64,000 nucleotides of DNA from positions 62,001-126,000 of the forward strand of contig JAMWZC010000005.1 in assembly GCA_024304985.1 (NCBI GenBank). The letters run 5' to 3'. Position numbers and translations under genes: made by a program. Positions 16,956 through 25,245 of this stretch are shown in pieces (within the stretch, counting starts at the first letter, position 1; each line of letters begins with the position of its first letter). The notes under the pieces were generated by a model that made no database searches, was not told where the DNA came from, and was given only the letters and a program-made list of their open reading frames with translations. Origin of the DNA: Paracoccaceae bacterium (GTDB lineage: Bacteria; Pseudomonadota; Alphaproteobacteria; Rhodobacterales; Rhodobacteraceae).

Positions 16956-18563
16956 ATGTTGGACACGCCCTCGAACCGCCCCGCCCTGCCGCCCGAAATC
17001 GCCCGCCGCCGGACCTTTGCGATCATCTCGCATCCCGACGCCGGAAAGACGACTCTGACCGAAAAATTCCTGCTGTTCGGTGGGGCGATCCAGATGGCCG
17101 GTCAGGTCCGCGCCAAAGGCGAAGCGCGGCGCACGCGGTCGGACTTCATGCAGATGGAAAAGGACCGGGGCATTTCGGTCTCGGCCTCGGCCATGTCCTT
17201 TGATTTCCGCAACTTCCGCTTCAATCTGGTGGATACGCCCGGCCACTCGGACTTTTCCGAGGATACCTATCGCACGCTGACGGCGGTGGATGCGGCGGTG
17301 ATGGTGATCGACGGGGCCAAGGGTGTGGAAAGCCAGACCCGCAAGCTGTTCGAGGTCTGCCGCCTGCGCGATCTGCCGATCCTGACCTTCTGCAACAAGA
17401 TGGACCGCGAAAGCCGCGACACCTTTGATATCATCGACGAGATTCAGGAGAATCTGGCGATCGACGTGACGCCCGCCAGTTGGCCCATCGGCATGGGGCG
17501 CGATTTCATCGGCTGTTATGACATGCTGCGGGATCGGCTGGAACTGATGGACCGCGCCGACCGCAATGTGGTGGCAGAGACCATCGAGATCAAAGGGCTG
17601 GACGATCCGCGTCTGGCCGCGCATGTGCCCGCCGCGCTGCTTGAAAAGCTGCGCGAGGAGGTCGAGATGGCGCGCGAACTGCTGCCTACGCTGGATATCA
17701 AGGCCGTTCAGGAAGGCACCATGACACCGATCTGGTTCGGGTCGGCGATCAATTCCTTCGGGGTCAAGGAGCTGATGGACGGAATCGGCAATCTGGGGCC
17801 GGAACCGCAACCGCAGCGGGCCGAACCACGTATGATTTTGCCTGAGGAAACAAATGTTTCCGGCTTTGTCTTCAAGGTTCAGGCGAATATGGACCCCAAG
17901 CACCGCGACCGGGTGGCCTTTGTGCGTCTGGCCTCGGGCCATTTCATCCGGGGCATGAAGCTGACCCATGTCCGCAGCAAGAAGCCCATGACGATTTCCA
18001 ACCCGGTGATGTTCCTTGCCTCGGACCGCGAATTGGCGGAAGAGGCATGGGCCGGTGACATCATCGGGATCCCCAACCACGGACAATTGCGCATCGGCGA
18101 CACGCTGACGGAAGGCGAGGCGCTGCGCGTGACGGGCATTCCGTCCTTTGCGCCGGAACTGTTGCAGACCTGTCGTGCGGGCGATCCGATGAAGGCCAAG
18201 CATCTGGAAAAGGCGTTGATGCAGTTTGCCGAAGAAGGGGCCGCCAAGGTGTTCAAGCCCGCCTTCGGGTCAGGCTTCATCGTGGGAGTCGTGGGTGCGC
18301 TGCAATTCGAGGTGCTGGCCAGCCGGATCGAGCTGGAATATGGCCTGCCGGTGCGGTTCGAACAATCGCAGTTCACCTCGGCCCGCTGGGTGAACGGTGA
18401 CCGGCAAGCTGTTGAAAAGTTTGTGAATGTCAACAAGCAGCACATCGCGCATGATCATGATGGCGACATCGTCTATCTGACGCGGCTGCAATGGGATATC
18501 GACCGGATCGAGCGGGATTATCCCGAGGTCAAGCTGACCGCGACCAAGGAAATGATGGTCTGA
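16956..18563 (+). CDS. prfC: Peptide chain release factor 3
   Basis: A 535-residue translational GTPase that removes RF1/RF2 from the ribosome after peptide release. G1 is SHPDAGKTTLTEKFLLFGGA, G3 DTPGHSDFSEDTYR and G4 CNKMDR. The RF3-specific insertion after G1 (AGQVRAKGEARRTRSDFMQM) excludes EF-G. The start is taken at ATG 16956 (MLDTPSNRP), although no strong ribosome-binding site is visible. Length matches the family. Confidence 0.97.
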   Translation: MLDTPSNRPALPPEIARRRTFAIISHPDAGKTTLTEKFLLFGGAIQMAGQVRAKGEARRTRSDFMQMEKDRGISVSASAMSFDFRNFRFNLVDTPGHSDFSEDTYRTLTAVDAAVMVIDGAKGVESQTRKLFEVCRLRDLPILTFCNKMDRESRDTFDIIDEIQENLAIDVTPASWPIGMGRDFIGCYDMLRDRLELMDRADRNVVAETIEIKGLDDPRLAAHVPAALLEKLREEVEMARELLPTLDIKAVQEGTMTPIWFGSAINSFGVKELMDGIGNLGPEPQPQRAEPRMILPEETNVSGFVFKVQANMDPKHRDRVAFVRLASGHFIRGMKLTHVRSKKPMTISNPVMFLASDRELAEEAWAGDIIGIPNHGQLRIGDTLTEGEALRVTGIPSFAPELLQTCRAGDPMKAKHLEKALMQFAEEGAAKVFKPAFGSGFIVGVVGALQFEVLASRIELEYGLPVRFEQSQFTSARWVNGDRQAVEKFVNVNKQHIAHDHDGDIVYLTRLQWDIDRIERDYPEVKLTATKEMMV

Positions 18564-18676
18564 TCTCAAGCTTGTCCGGCGCGGGCATGGCAGCCATGTC
18601 GCAGGCGCGCATTATCTGCGGGCCTGCCCAAGGGCCGGGCTTGAAAGGGACGCGGGCGCTGCCCATTCTGCTGCGC

Positions 18677-20425
18677 ATGAGTGATGCCAGTGCCCCAACC
18701 TATCCCGGCGGTTTCGACGCCATCCTGACGCAGATGGAGGGGCGGCGTGAGCCGTTTTCCTATGAGGCTCAAGAGTGCCTGCCCCCGCTGGACGTGGATT
18801 TCGGCCCGCTCAAGACGGCCTGTGTCGATGGCCGTGCCCCCAGCGTGGAAGGGTCGCGTTCGACCTATGCGCGCAAGCTGCGTGATCTGTCCGAGGAGTT
18901 CGACGGCCTGCCGGAGCTGATGCTGCTGCACGGGTTGTTGATCGCGCATCTGCGCCGCCGCAGCGCCCCCGATCACACCGCCGCCCTGTTCCTGCGCCTG
19001 TGGTCCGAGGAATCGGACTGGCTGTTGAATCGTCTGGATTCGCGGTGGCTGGTCTCGGCCATCACCACGTTCGGCGATCATGGCACATCCGAGGTGCAGC
19101 GGCGCGTCGGCCAATCCCTGAGCCTGATGTTCGGGATGATGAAGCTTTACGAGACCGAGCGGCTGTATTCCGGAACACCCCCGGATCAGCCCTTTGAATG
19201 GTCGAAACGGCCCCAGACAGCGCTGGCCCTCCAGATGGACACCTATGCCTTGGGGGGCGGCGGTCTGGATGTGAACCTGCTGGGCCGTCTGTGGCAGGAT
19301 GCGGGAACCGATCCCGTGCTGGCCCCGCTGGCGCGGCATCTGCTGGAACTGCTGATCGCGGATGATCGCACGGTGTTCCGCCGCCTGCGCCTTATGCGGC
19401 GGCAACGTGAAAAGGCGCAGAAGGCCGAGGGGAGTCGCCCGAAGCGGGGCCATGCCGCCCCGACCCGGCATGTGCCTGTGCCTGCGCGCATCGTGAAAAC
19501 GGATCCCGGAACGGTGCGCTGGGGCACCGTCTCGCTGGTCAAGGCACCGCTGCACCGGATCGCGGCCTTCGCGGCGCATCATCTGGATCTTGGCGCGGAT
19601 CGGTTGCACATCCATCTGGACGAGCCGCATCCCGAGGCCTTGGCCTATCTGTCACGGCATCCGAAAATCGAGGTCACGACATGTGATGCGAATTGGTGGG
19701 CGGGTCAGAAGAAGCCGCGGATGAAGACCCATCAACTGCGGCAGGCCTGGGTTGCCACGCAGACCTATCACCGCTGCGATCTGGATTTTCTGGCGCATGT
19801 GGACGTGGACGAGTTCATCCTGTCCGGGTCGGCGCTCGGGCCCCTGATGGCGGCCTTGCCTGCCGGCATCGCCGCCATACATCTGCCCCCTGCCGAATTG
19901 CTGGCCGGCACCACGGACTGTTTCAAACTGACCCCGCGCGACGCAGGTCAGGAAAAGGCGGTGCTGGAGGATATCTATCCCAATTTCGGCGGACATCTGC
20001 GCGGCGGGTTCATCAGCCACCGCGAAGGCAAGCTGATCGCCCGCTGTGGCATACCGGGCATCCGCTTTGGTCTGCATGCCGTGCTGTTGAACGGGTATCC
20101 CGCCAGCAACAGGTTGGCGCTGCCCGGACTGCGCCTTGGCCATGCCCATGCACCTGACTGGGACACCTTCCAGCGGCATCTGGCCTTTCGCATGGCGCAG
20201 GGGTCCTATCGGAAGACCGACGAAGAGGTTCTGGGCCTGCACGACATCCTTGACCTGTTGCAGGAAGAAGAAGGCGAGGACGGTCTGCGGGCCTTTTTCG
20301 CAGAGGTCTGCGAAGGCACTGATCGGCTGATCGCGTCCCTTGATGCCCATGGCATGCTCCTGCGCGCGCCGCTGGACACAGAGAGCAAGATCATGCGCGT
20401 TTTCGGCGCGGTTCCAAGGGGTTGA
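18677..20425 (+). CDS. Glycosyltransferase family 2-type protein with extra N-terminal helical domain
   Basis: 582 residues from ATG 18677. Residues 1-270 form a mostly helical, Leu-rich region of unknown function (WLVSAITTFGDHG and RRVGQSLSLMFGMMKLYE are its most distinctive parts). From about 275 a glycosyltransferase domain begins: TVSLVKAPLHRIAAFAAHHL, then the DxD-type metal/sugar-nucleotide motif AHVDVDEFIL and the acceptor-side GGFISHREGK. No signal peptide or membrane helix is seen, so it is probably cytosolic or membrane-associated. Its C-terminal half is paralogous to the next gene, which starts six bases after its stop. Confidence 0.85.
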   Translation: MSDASAPTYPGGFDAILTQMEGRREPFSYEAQECLPPLDVDFGPLKTACVDGRAPSVEGSRSTYARKLRDLSEEFDGLPELMLLHGLLIAHLRRRSAPDHTAALFLRLWSEESDWLLNRLDSRWLVSAITTFGDHGTSEVQRRVGQSLSLMFGMMKLYETERLYSGTPPDQPFEWSKRPQTALALQMDTYALGGGGLDVNLLGRLWQDAGTDPVLAPLARHLLELLIADDRTVFRRLRLMRRQREKAQKAEGSRPKRGHAAPTRHVPVPARIVKTDPGTVRWGTVSLVKAPLHRIAAFAAHHLDLGADRLHIHLDEPHPEALAYLSRHPKIEVTTCDANWWAGQKKPRMKTHQLRQAWVATQTYHRCDLDFLAHVDVDEFILSGSALGPLMAALPAGIAAIHLPPAELLAGTTDCFKLTPRDAGQEKAVLEDIYPNFGGHLRGGFISHREGKLIARCGIPGIRFGLHAVLLNGYPASNRLALPGLRLGHAHAPDWDTFQRHLAFRMAQGSYRKTDEEVLGLHDILDLLQEEEGEDGLRAFFAEVCEGTDRLIASLDAHGMLLRAPLDTESKIMRVFGAVPRG

Positions 20426-20430
20426 GCCAC

Positions 20431-21390
20431 ATGGCCCAGAGCAGAGCCTTGCCGAAATGGGGAATCGTCTCGACCATCAAGGCGCCTGTTCCCGCGATCC
20501 TTGCCTTTGCGGCCCACCATCTTGATCTGGGGGCCCATCGCATCTTTGTCTATCTGGACGACGACAACCGCGCCGCCTATGACCGGCTCAAGGCCCATCC
20601 CAAACTGCGCCCGGTTCTGACCGATGACTCCTATTGGGCCGGTTTGGGGATGAAGCGCCGCGCCAAGCACCAGTCGCGCCAGTTCGAGAACGCCCGCCAC
20701 GCCTATGGCCGTGCCGGGGATCTGGACTGGCTGGCCCATATCGACGTGGATGAGTACCTGCTCCCCGGCACGTCGCTTGCCGCGCAACTGGGCGCGCTGC
20801 CAGCGGATTGCCTGTGCGCCCGCATCCGCCCGATCGAGGCGCTGGCCCCCATCGCCCCGGATCAACCGCTTCATGCCAAGGCCTGCGCGCTGGACCGGGC
20901 CATGCGCAACCGCCAGACGGAACGGCTTTATCCCGATTACGGCGCGCATCTGAACGGCGGCTTTCTCAGCCATGTGGCAGGCAAGCTGGTCTATCGCACC
21001 GGGGTGGAGGGTCTGAAGGCCAATATCCACAACATCACGGTGGGCGAGACGCAGAATCCCGGCCAGCAGGACCTGACCGGCACCGACCTGCTGCACCTGC
21101 ATGCCAAAAGCTGGGAGGCGTTCATCACGGCTTTCCACTACCGTCTGGACAAGGGAAGTTACCGGGCCGAACTGAAACCGAACCGGCCCGTGGACAAGGG
21201 CGGATTGACCCTGCACGACATGTTCAAGGCGATCCATGACGCGGATGGCGAGGCCGGTCTGCGACATTTCTATGATCAGGTCTGCACCGCCACGCCCGCA
21301 CATCTGGCTGCTCTTGACGCGGAAGGGCTGTTGCGGCGGCCCGCACTTGATCTGGACGGCGCCGTCGCCCGGCATTTTCCGCAAGCCTGA
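20431..21390 (+). CDS. Glycosyltransferase family 2-type protein (paralogue of upstream gene)
   Basis: 319 residues from ATG 20431, preceded by AAGGGG. It is essentially the glycosyltransferase half of the upstream protein: STIKAPVPAILAFAAHHLDL, then AHIDVDEYLLPG (DxD motif), GGFLSHVAGK and LHLHAKSWEAFITAFHYRLD. Similarity in order and motifs shows a tandem duplication with loss or gain of the N-terminal domain. No nearby polysaccharide genes identify donor or acceptor. Confidence 0.87.
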   Translation: MAQSRALPKWGIVSTIKAPVPAILAFAAHHLDLGAHRIFVYLDDDNRAAYDRLKAHPKLRPVLTDDSYWAGLGMKRRAKHQSRQFENARHAYGRAGDLDWLAHIDVDEYLLPGTSLAAQLGALPADCLCARIRPIEALAPIAPDQPLHAKACALDRAMRNRQTERLYPDYGAHLNGGFLSHVAGKLVYRTGVEGLKANIHNITVGETQNPGQQDLTGTDLLHLHAKSWEAFITAFHYRLDKGSYRAELKPNRPVDKGGLTLHDMFKAIHDADGEAGLRHFYDQVCTATPAHLAALDAEGLLRRPALDLDGAVARHFPQA

Positions 21391-21552
21391 CAGCGCGATG
21401 CGGCACCGCGAAGTCCCGCTCTCATTGACCGCCGCCACGCTTTAGGCTATGGCCTGCGCGGGGATCGCATATGTGGACAACCACGGGGCCATAGGGGCCC
21501 GACCCCCATCAGACGCAACGGGCCGTGACGTGTCCGTACTCAACGGATACAC

Positions 21553-23151
21553 ATGATAAAATTCTCTGATCTCAAACTCGACCCCAAGGTCCTCAAGGCG
21601 ATTGAGGATGCGGGGTATGAAACCCCTACGCCCATTCAGGCCGGGGCCATTCCGCCCGCGCTGGAAGGCCGCGACGTTCTGGGGATCGCCCAGACCGGGA
21701 CAGGCAAGACCGCCAGCTTCACGCTGCCGATGATCACGCTGCTGGCCAAGGGTCGCGCGCGGGCCCGCATGCCGCGCAGCCTTGTGCTTTGTCCGACCCG
21801 CGAACTGGCGGCGCAGGTGGCGGAAAACTTCGACACCTATACGAAATATCACAAGCTGACCAAGGCGCTGCTGATCGGTGGCGTGTCCTTCAAGGAACAG
21901 GATCAGCTGATCGACCGTGGTGTTGACGTGCTGATCGCCACCCCCGGCCGCCTGCTGGATCATTTCGAGCGGGGCAAGCTGCTGCTGACCGGCGTGCAGA
22001 TCATGGTGGTGGACGAGGCGGACCGGATGCTGGATATGGGCTTCATTCCCGATATCGAGCGGATCTTCAGCCTGACACCCTTTACCCGTCAGACGTTGTT
22101 TTTCAGCGCCACCATGGCGCCCGAAATCGAGCGGATCACCAATACGTTCCTGTCGGCCCCTGAACGGGTCGAAGTGGCGCGGCAGGCCAGCGCCTCGGCC
22201 ACGATCACGCAGGGCGTGGTCATGTTCAAGGCCAGCCGCAAGGATCAGGAAGCCAGCGAGAAGCGGCAGCTTCTGCGCAAGCTGATTGATTCCGAGGGCG
22301 AGAAGTGCCGCAACGCGATCATCTTCTGCAACCGCAAGACGGATGTGGATATCGTGGCGAAATCGCTTATGAAATATGGCTATGACGCGGCCCCGATCCA
22401 TGGCGATCTGGAGCAGTCGCAGCGCACCCGCACGCTGGACGGTTTCCGCGATGGCACACTGCGCTTCCTTGTGGCCTCGGATGTGGCGGCGCGCGGTCTG
22501 GACATCCCGAATGTCAGCCATGTGTTCAACTTCGACGTGCCCAGCCATGCCGAGGATTATGTCCACCGTATCGGCCGCACCGGGCGCGCGGGCAAGCTTG
22601 GCACCACGATCATGATCTGCACGCCGCGCGACGACAAGAATTTCGCCGATGTCGAACGCCTGTTGCAGACCGAGATTCCGCGCCTGCCCAATCCGCTGGA
22701 AGGTGTCATCACCCCGGCAAGCGATGACGACGGTGACAGCGCCGAGCGCGGCGCATCCTCACGCGGGAAATCCTCCAGCAGCCGGTCGCGCGGTTCGCGC
22801 AGCCGCGCGGGCGACAAGCCCGCCGCCAAGGACAATGCCCCGCAGGCCGACTCCGTGACAGAAGCGGCCCCCGCGCGGGAGGCCAAGCCGCGTGACGACA
22901 AACCCCGCGAAGAACAGAGCCGCGAGCCCCGCGCCCGCGAGGACCGTCCTCGGGAGGAGCGGCCACGCGAGGATCGTCCCCGTGAGGAGCGTCGCACTGA
23001 AGGGCGGTCGGATGAACGCCGCGACCGTGATCGGCCACGTGGCGGTCAGGGCCGAGACAACACGCGCGACAACGGGCCAAAGGTCGTGGGCATGGGCGAC
23101 CATCTGCCCAGCTTTATCGCCCTGAGCTTTGACGAGCGGCGCACGAGTTGA
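21553..23151 (+). CDS. rhlE: DEAD-box RNA helicase, RhlE type
   Basis: A 532-residue ATP-dependent RNA helicase. In order: Q motif (TPTPIQ), motif I AQTGTGKT, PTRELA, DEAD (VVDEADRMLDMGF), SAT (FFSATMAPE), and motifs V/VI (ARGLDIP, HRIGRTGR). After about residue 385 comes a 145-residue Arg/Glu/Asp-rich low-complexity tail with approximate repeats of PREER/PREDR, ending GMGDHLPSFIALSFDERR. Such tails bind RNA or partners in the degradosome. A strong terminator follows. Confidence 0.95.
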   Translation: MIKFSDLKLDPKVLKAIEDAGYETPTPIQAGAIPPALEGRDVLGIAQTGTGKTASFTLPMITLLAKGRARARMPRSLVLCPTRELAAQVAENFDTYTKYHKLTKALLIGGVSFKEQDQLIDRGVDVLIATPGRLLDHFERGKLLLTGVQIMVVDEADRMLDMGFIPDIERIFSLTPFTRQTLFFSATMAPEIERITNTFLSAPERVEVARQASASATITQGVVMFKASRKDQEASEKRQLLRKLIDSEGEKCRNAIIFCNRKTDVDIVAKSLMKYGYDAAPIHGDLEQSQRTRTLDGFRDGTLRFLVASDVAARGLDIPNVSHVFNFDVPSHAEDYVHRIGRTGRAGKLGTTIMICTPRDDKNFADVERLLQTEIPRLPNPLEGVITPASDDDGDSAERGASSRGKSSSSRSRGSRSRAGDKPAAKDNAPQADSVTEAAPAREAKPRDDKPREEQSREPRAREDRPREERPREDRPREERRTEGRSDERRDRDRPRGGQGRDNTRDNGPKVVGMGDHLPSFIALSFDERRTS

Positions 23152-23176
23152 TCCGCGTCTGATCAGGACCAAGCCG

Positions 23177-23209
23177 AACCCGCGCCGATCGCTCGACGCG
23201 GGTTTTTCT
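23177..23209 (+). terminator. Factor-independent terminator after rhlE
   Basis: A perfect 8-bp stem AACCCGCG / CGCGGGTT with a 12-base loop is followed by TTTCTT (run of T within GGTTTTTCTT), 26 bases past the helicase stop. It is the clearest intrinsic terminator in the window. Confidence 0.85.
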
Positions 23210-23224
23210 TTGCCGATGAACTGA

Positions 23225-24067
23225 TCAAACCGGGAATACCGGAAGCCCCCTGATCGCCATCGCGAAGGTCGCGGCTGTTGCTAGCACAAAGCCCGCCGAC
23301 AGGACCCAGACCACCCGCAGCGCCGCAGCCGGGGCTAGCCGCCGCACCGCCAGCAGACCGGCCAGCGGGATCACATGCATCGCATGGGTGGCCAGAAAAT
23401 GCGGCAGCCGCAGGTCGCCCACCTCGCGCGACCACCCCATCATCGGCACCCGCGCGCCTGTGACGGGAGTGCCCACCAGATGCCCCGGTTGCCCGGCCAT
23501 ATAGCCCGCCACGATCACTGTCAGCACGAAGGTCAGCCCCAGACCCAAAGACACCGACAGGCGCAGCGCCTGATCCGGCAATACTGCGGGGTGCCGCCAG
23601 ATGGCGATGCCATAGACCAGCGAGGCCGAGGTCAGTGTGACCGCAAACAGGCCCATCAGGCTGTAGACCGTCTCCATCACCGGGGTGGACAGGTTGAAAT
23701 GCGAGGCCGTGCCGAACATGGCTGCCCCGCCGATCCATGCCATTTCGGCCAGCACGCAGAAGACGACGATGGCGGCAAAGATCCGGTAGTCGCGCCGGTC
23801 GGTCATGCCCGCTGGCAGAAACCGGGCGAAGAAGGCAAGGCTGAGCAGATAGACACTCAGCGCCAGTTCGAACTTGAGCGGCTTCAGCCAGATCGCCTCG
23901 CCCTGAAACTGTCGCGGGTCCAGCGCCAACGCCAGAGCCGTGGGGATCATGGCAATAGCCAACAGCACCCCCAGCATGGCGAAGCGCGGTTCAGCACTGA
24001 AAAGCCGTGGGATCAGGCGCCGGCGCGACTGGATCGGCATGGATGGGGAGAAGGACATATCGGTCAT
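23225..24067 (-). CDS. Polytopic membrane protein, function unknown
   Basis: A 280-residue protein with about seven predicted membrane helices and a short basic N-terminus (IQSRRRLIPRL). Notable polar residues inside or near helices include WLKPLKFELALS, HFNLSTPVMETVY, HLVGTP and HFLATHAMHVIPL; the several His and Glu at helix edges could bind a cofactor or metal. I do not recognise the family. It begins one base after the stop of the ABA4-like gene, so the two are co-expressed, probably under the divergent TetR regulator. Confidence 0.8.
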   Translation of the reverse strand: MTDMSFSPSMPIQSRRRLIPRLFSAEPRFAMLGVLLAIAMIPTALALALDPRQFQGEAIWLKPLKFELALSVYLLSLAFFARFLPAGMTDRRDYRIFAAIVVFCVLAEMAWIGGAAMFGTASHFNLSTPVMETVYSLMGLFAVTLTSASLVYGIAIWRHPAVLPDQALRLSVSLGLGLTFVLTVIVAGYMAGQPGHLVGTPVTGARVPMMGWSREVGDLRLPHFLATHAMHVIPLAGLLAVRRLAPAAALRVVWVLSAGFVLATAATFAMAIRGLPVFPV

Positions 24068-24068
24068 C

Positions 24069-24506
24069 TCAGGCCTCGATCTGGTTGGGGGTCAGCAGGC
24101 GGCGGACCGCCAGGATGGACAGGAACAGGATCAGCCCGATGGGACCGAACAGGAAGGTCAGCAGCAGGCAGGGCAGGATCAGCAAATGCGCGAGCCCTTG
24201 CGCCCGCGCGGTGCGGGTGATCCAGCCGCCGATGAACAGATCGAAGGCCAGAAAATGCACCCATCCGGCCAGCGCCATCCACGGGTTGGACAGAAGCAGC
24301 ATCACATTGGCCAGACTGTCGAAGCCGCCCTGCCCCTGCCACCAATAGCCAAGGATCACGGCTACATAGAGCAGCGACAGGATCGCGGGGATGATGAAGC
24401 CGCCGATCCGGTCGGCCCATCGCGGGGCCAGCGGCGACAGGGCAAGGATGATCCAGCCGATCATGGCAAGCGGGCTGGCATAGTGGAACAAGGTGTCGGG
24501 GGACAT
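24069..24506 (-). CDS. ABA4-like (DUF4281) membrane protein
   Basis: A 145-residue protein with four predicted helices. The segments GWVHFLAFDLFIGGWITR and LPCLLLTFLFGPIGLILF match the ABA4-like family; plant ABA4 is required for neoxanthin synthesis, but bacterial members have no settled function. GAGG precedes ATG 24506 at normal spacing. It is first gene of a two-gene minus-strand unit facing the TetR gene, and its upstream region carries the palindromic operator. Confidence 0.85.
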   Translation of the reverse strand: MSPDTLFHYASPLAMIGWIILALSPLAPRWADRIGGFIIPAILSLLYVAVILGYWWQGQGGFDSLANVMLLLSNPWMALAGWVHFLAFDLFIGGWITRTARAQGLAHLLILPCLLLTFLFGPIGLILFLSILAVRRLLTPNQIEA

Positions 24507-24516
24507 GGCAACCTCA

Positions 24517-24531
24517 TCTGGACAGTGGCAA
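24517..24531. promoter_or_regulatory. Extra half-site of the TetR operator
   Basis: TCTGGACAGTGGCAA matches the left arm of the main palindrome in 14 of 15 positions and repeats it 34 bases away in direct orientation, just upstream of the ABA4-like gene's ribosome-binding site. Confidence 0.7.
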
Positions 24532-24550
24532 GTTCAGGATGCCAGCGCGA

Positions 24551-24589
24551 TCTGGACAGTGTCAAGACAAAATATTGACACTGTCCAGA
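24551..24589. promoter_or_regulatory. Palindromic operator between divergent tetR and the ABA4-like gene
   Basis: TCTGGACAGTGTCAA and TTGACACTGTCCAGA are perfect 15-bp inverted arms around a 9-base AT-rich spacer. Each inner arm end contains TTGACA, the -35 consensus, one pointing each way; on the plus strand TAAGCT at 24598-24603 is 17 bases downstream. The arrangement fits autorepression by the adjacent TetR protein together with control of the divergent membrane-protein pair. Binding is inferred. Confidence 0.85.
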
Positions 24590-24609
24590 TTGAGGGCTAA
24601 GCTTATGAC

Positions 24610-25215
24610 ATGACATTGGAAAAACATCCCTATCACCACGGCGACCTGCGCGCGGCGCTTCTGAAGGCTGGCGAGGCTGTACTGGCCGAGACGGGAATCG
24701 AGGGTTTCTCGCTGCGCCGTGTGGCGCGCGAAGTGGGGGTCAGCCATTCGGCCCCCGCGCATCATTTCGGCGACACGCAGGGCCTTTTGGCGGCCTTGGC
24801 GGCGGAAGGGTTCCGGCAGTTTCTGGAGGCAATGCAGGCGCGGCAGGCCAGTTGCAGCAGCAACGACCCGCAGGACTTGTTGATCGCCTCGGGCCTTGGC
24901 TATCTGGATTTCACGCTGGCGGCCCCCGCCCTGTTCAAGCTGATGTTCGGATCGGACCGGGTGGATGTGTGCGACCCTGATCTGGAAGTAACGGCCGAAG
25001 CCGCGTTCGACCATCTGGCGCAGGATATTGCGCGGCTGCGCGGCGTGTCACCCTATGAGGATGCGGATGCGATGGCCGATGTCATGGCCAGTTGGAGCAT
25101 GGTGCATGGGTTCGCATCATTGCTGCTGTCGGGGCGGATGCATCCCGTGCAGGACATGGACCAACCCGCGCGCGAGGCGTTCTTTCGTCAGGTTTTCGCC
25201 CGCGTCACAGGATGA
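24610..25215 (+). CDS. TetR/AcrR family transcriptional regulator
   Basis: A 201-residue protein. The N-terminal helix-turn-helix (ALLKAGEAVLAETGIEGFSL, RRVAREVGVSHSAPAHHFGD) is a standard TetR DNA-binding domain, with HxPYHHGDLR at the N-terminus as in the WHG-type subgroup; residues from about 85 on form the ligand/dimer domain. No good ribosome-binding site precedes ATG 24610, and the putative promoter would start transcription at or near the ATG, so a leaderless message is possible. It is divergent from the ABA4-like gene across a strong palindrome. Confidence 0.93.
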   Translation: MTLEKHPYHHGDLRAALLKAGEAVLAETGIEGFSLRRVAREVGVSHSAPAHHFGDTQGLLAALAAEGFRQFLEAMQARQASCSSNDPQDLLIASGLGYLDFTLAAPALFKLMFGSDRVDVCDPDLEVTAEAAFDHLAQDIARLRGVSPYEDADAMADVMASWSMVHGFASLLLSGRMHPVQDMDQPAREAFFRQVFARVTG

Positions 25216-25227
25216 ACGCGGGCGAAA
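25194..25227. terminator. Long stem-loop at the tetR / rnj convergence
   Basis: A perfect 12-bp stem TTTCGCCCGCGT / ACGCGGGCGAAA surrounds a 10-base loop holding the tetR stop codon. There is no long T-run on either strand, but position between converging genes suggests a bidirectional transcript end. Confidence 0.55.
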
Positions 25228-25245
25228 CATGTGTCAGGTGCAGGG

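Noticed and set aside
15876-18203. A 775-codon open frame on the minus strand opposite the Hint and prfC genes
   Set aside because: Shadow of strongly conserved genes on the other strand; no motifs and biased His/Gln/Arg composition.
22880-23060. Possible CRISPR or satellite repeat
   Set aside because: The short DNA repeats are in frame within the rhlE tail and encode Arg/Glu/Asp-rich protein; there are no unique spacers.
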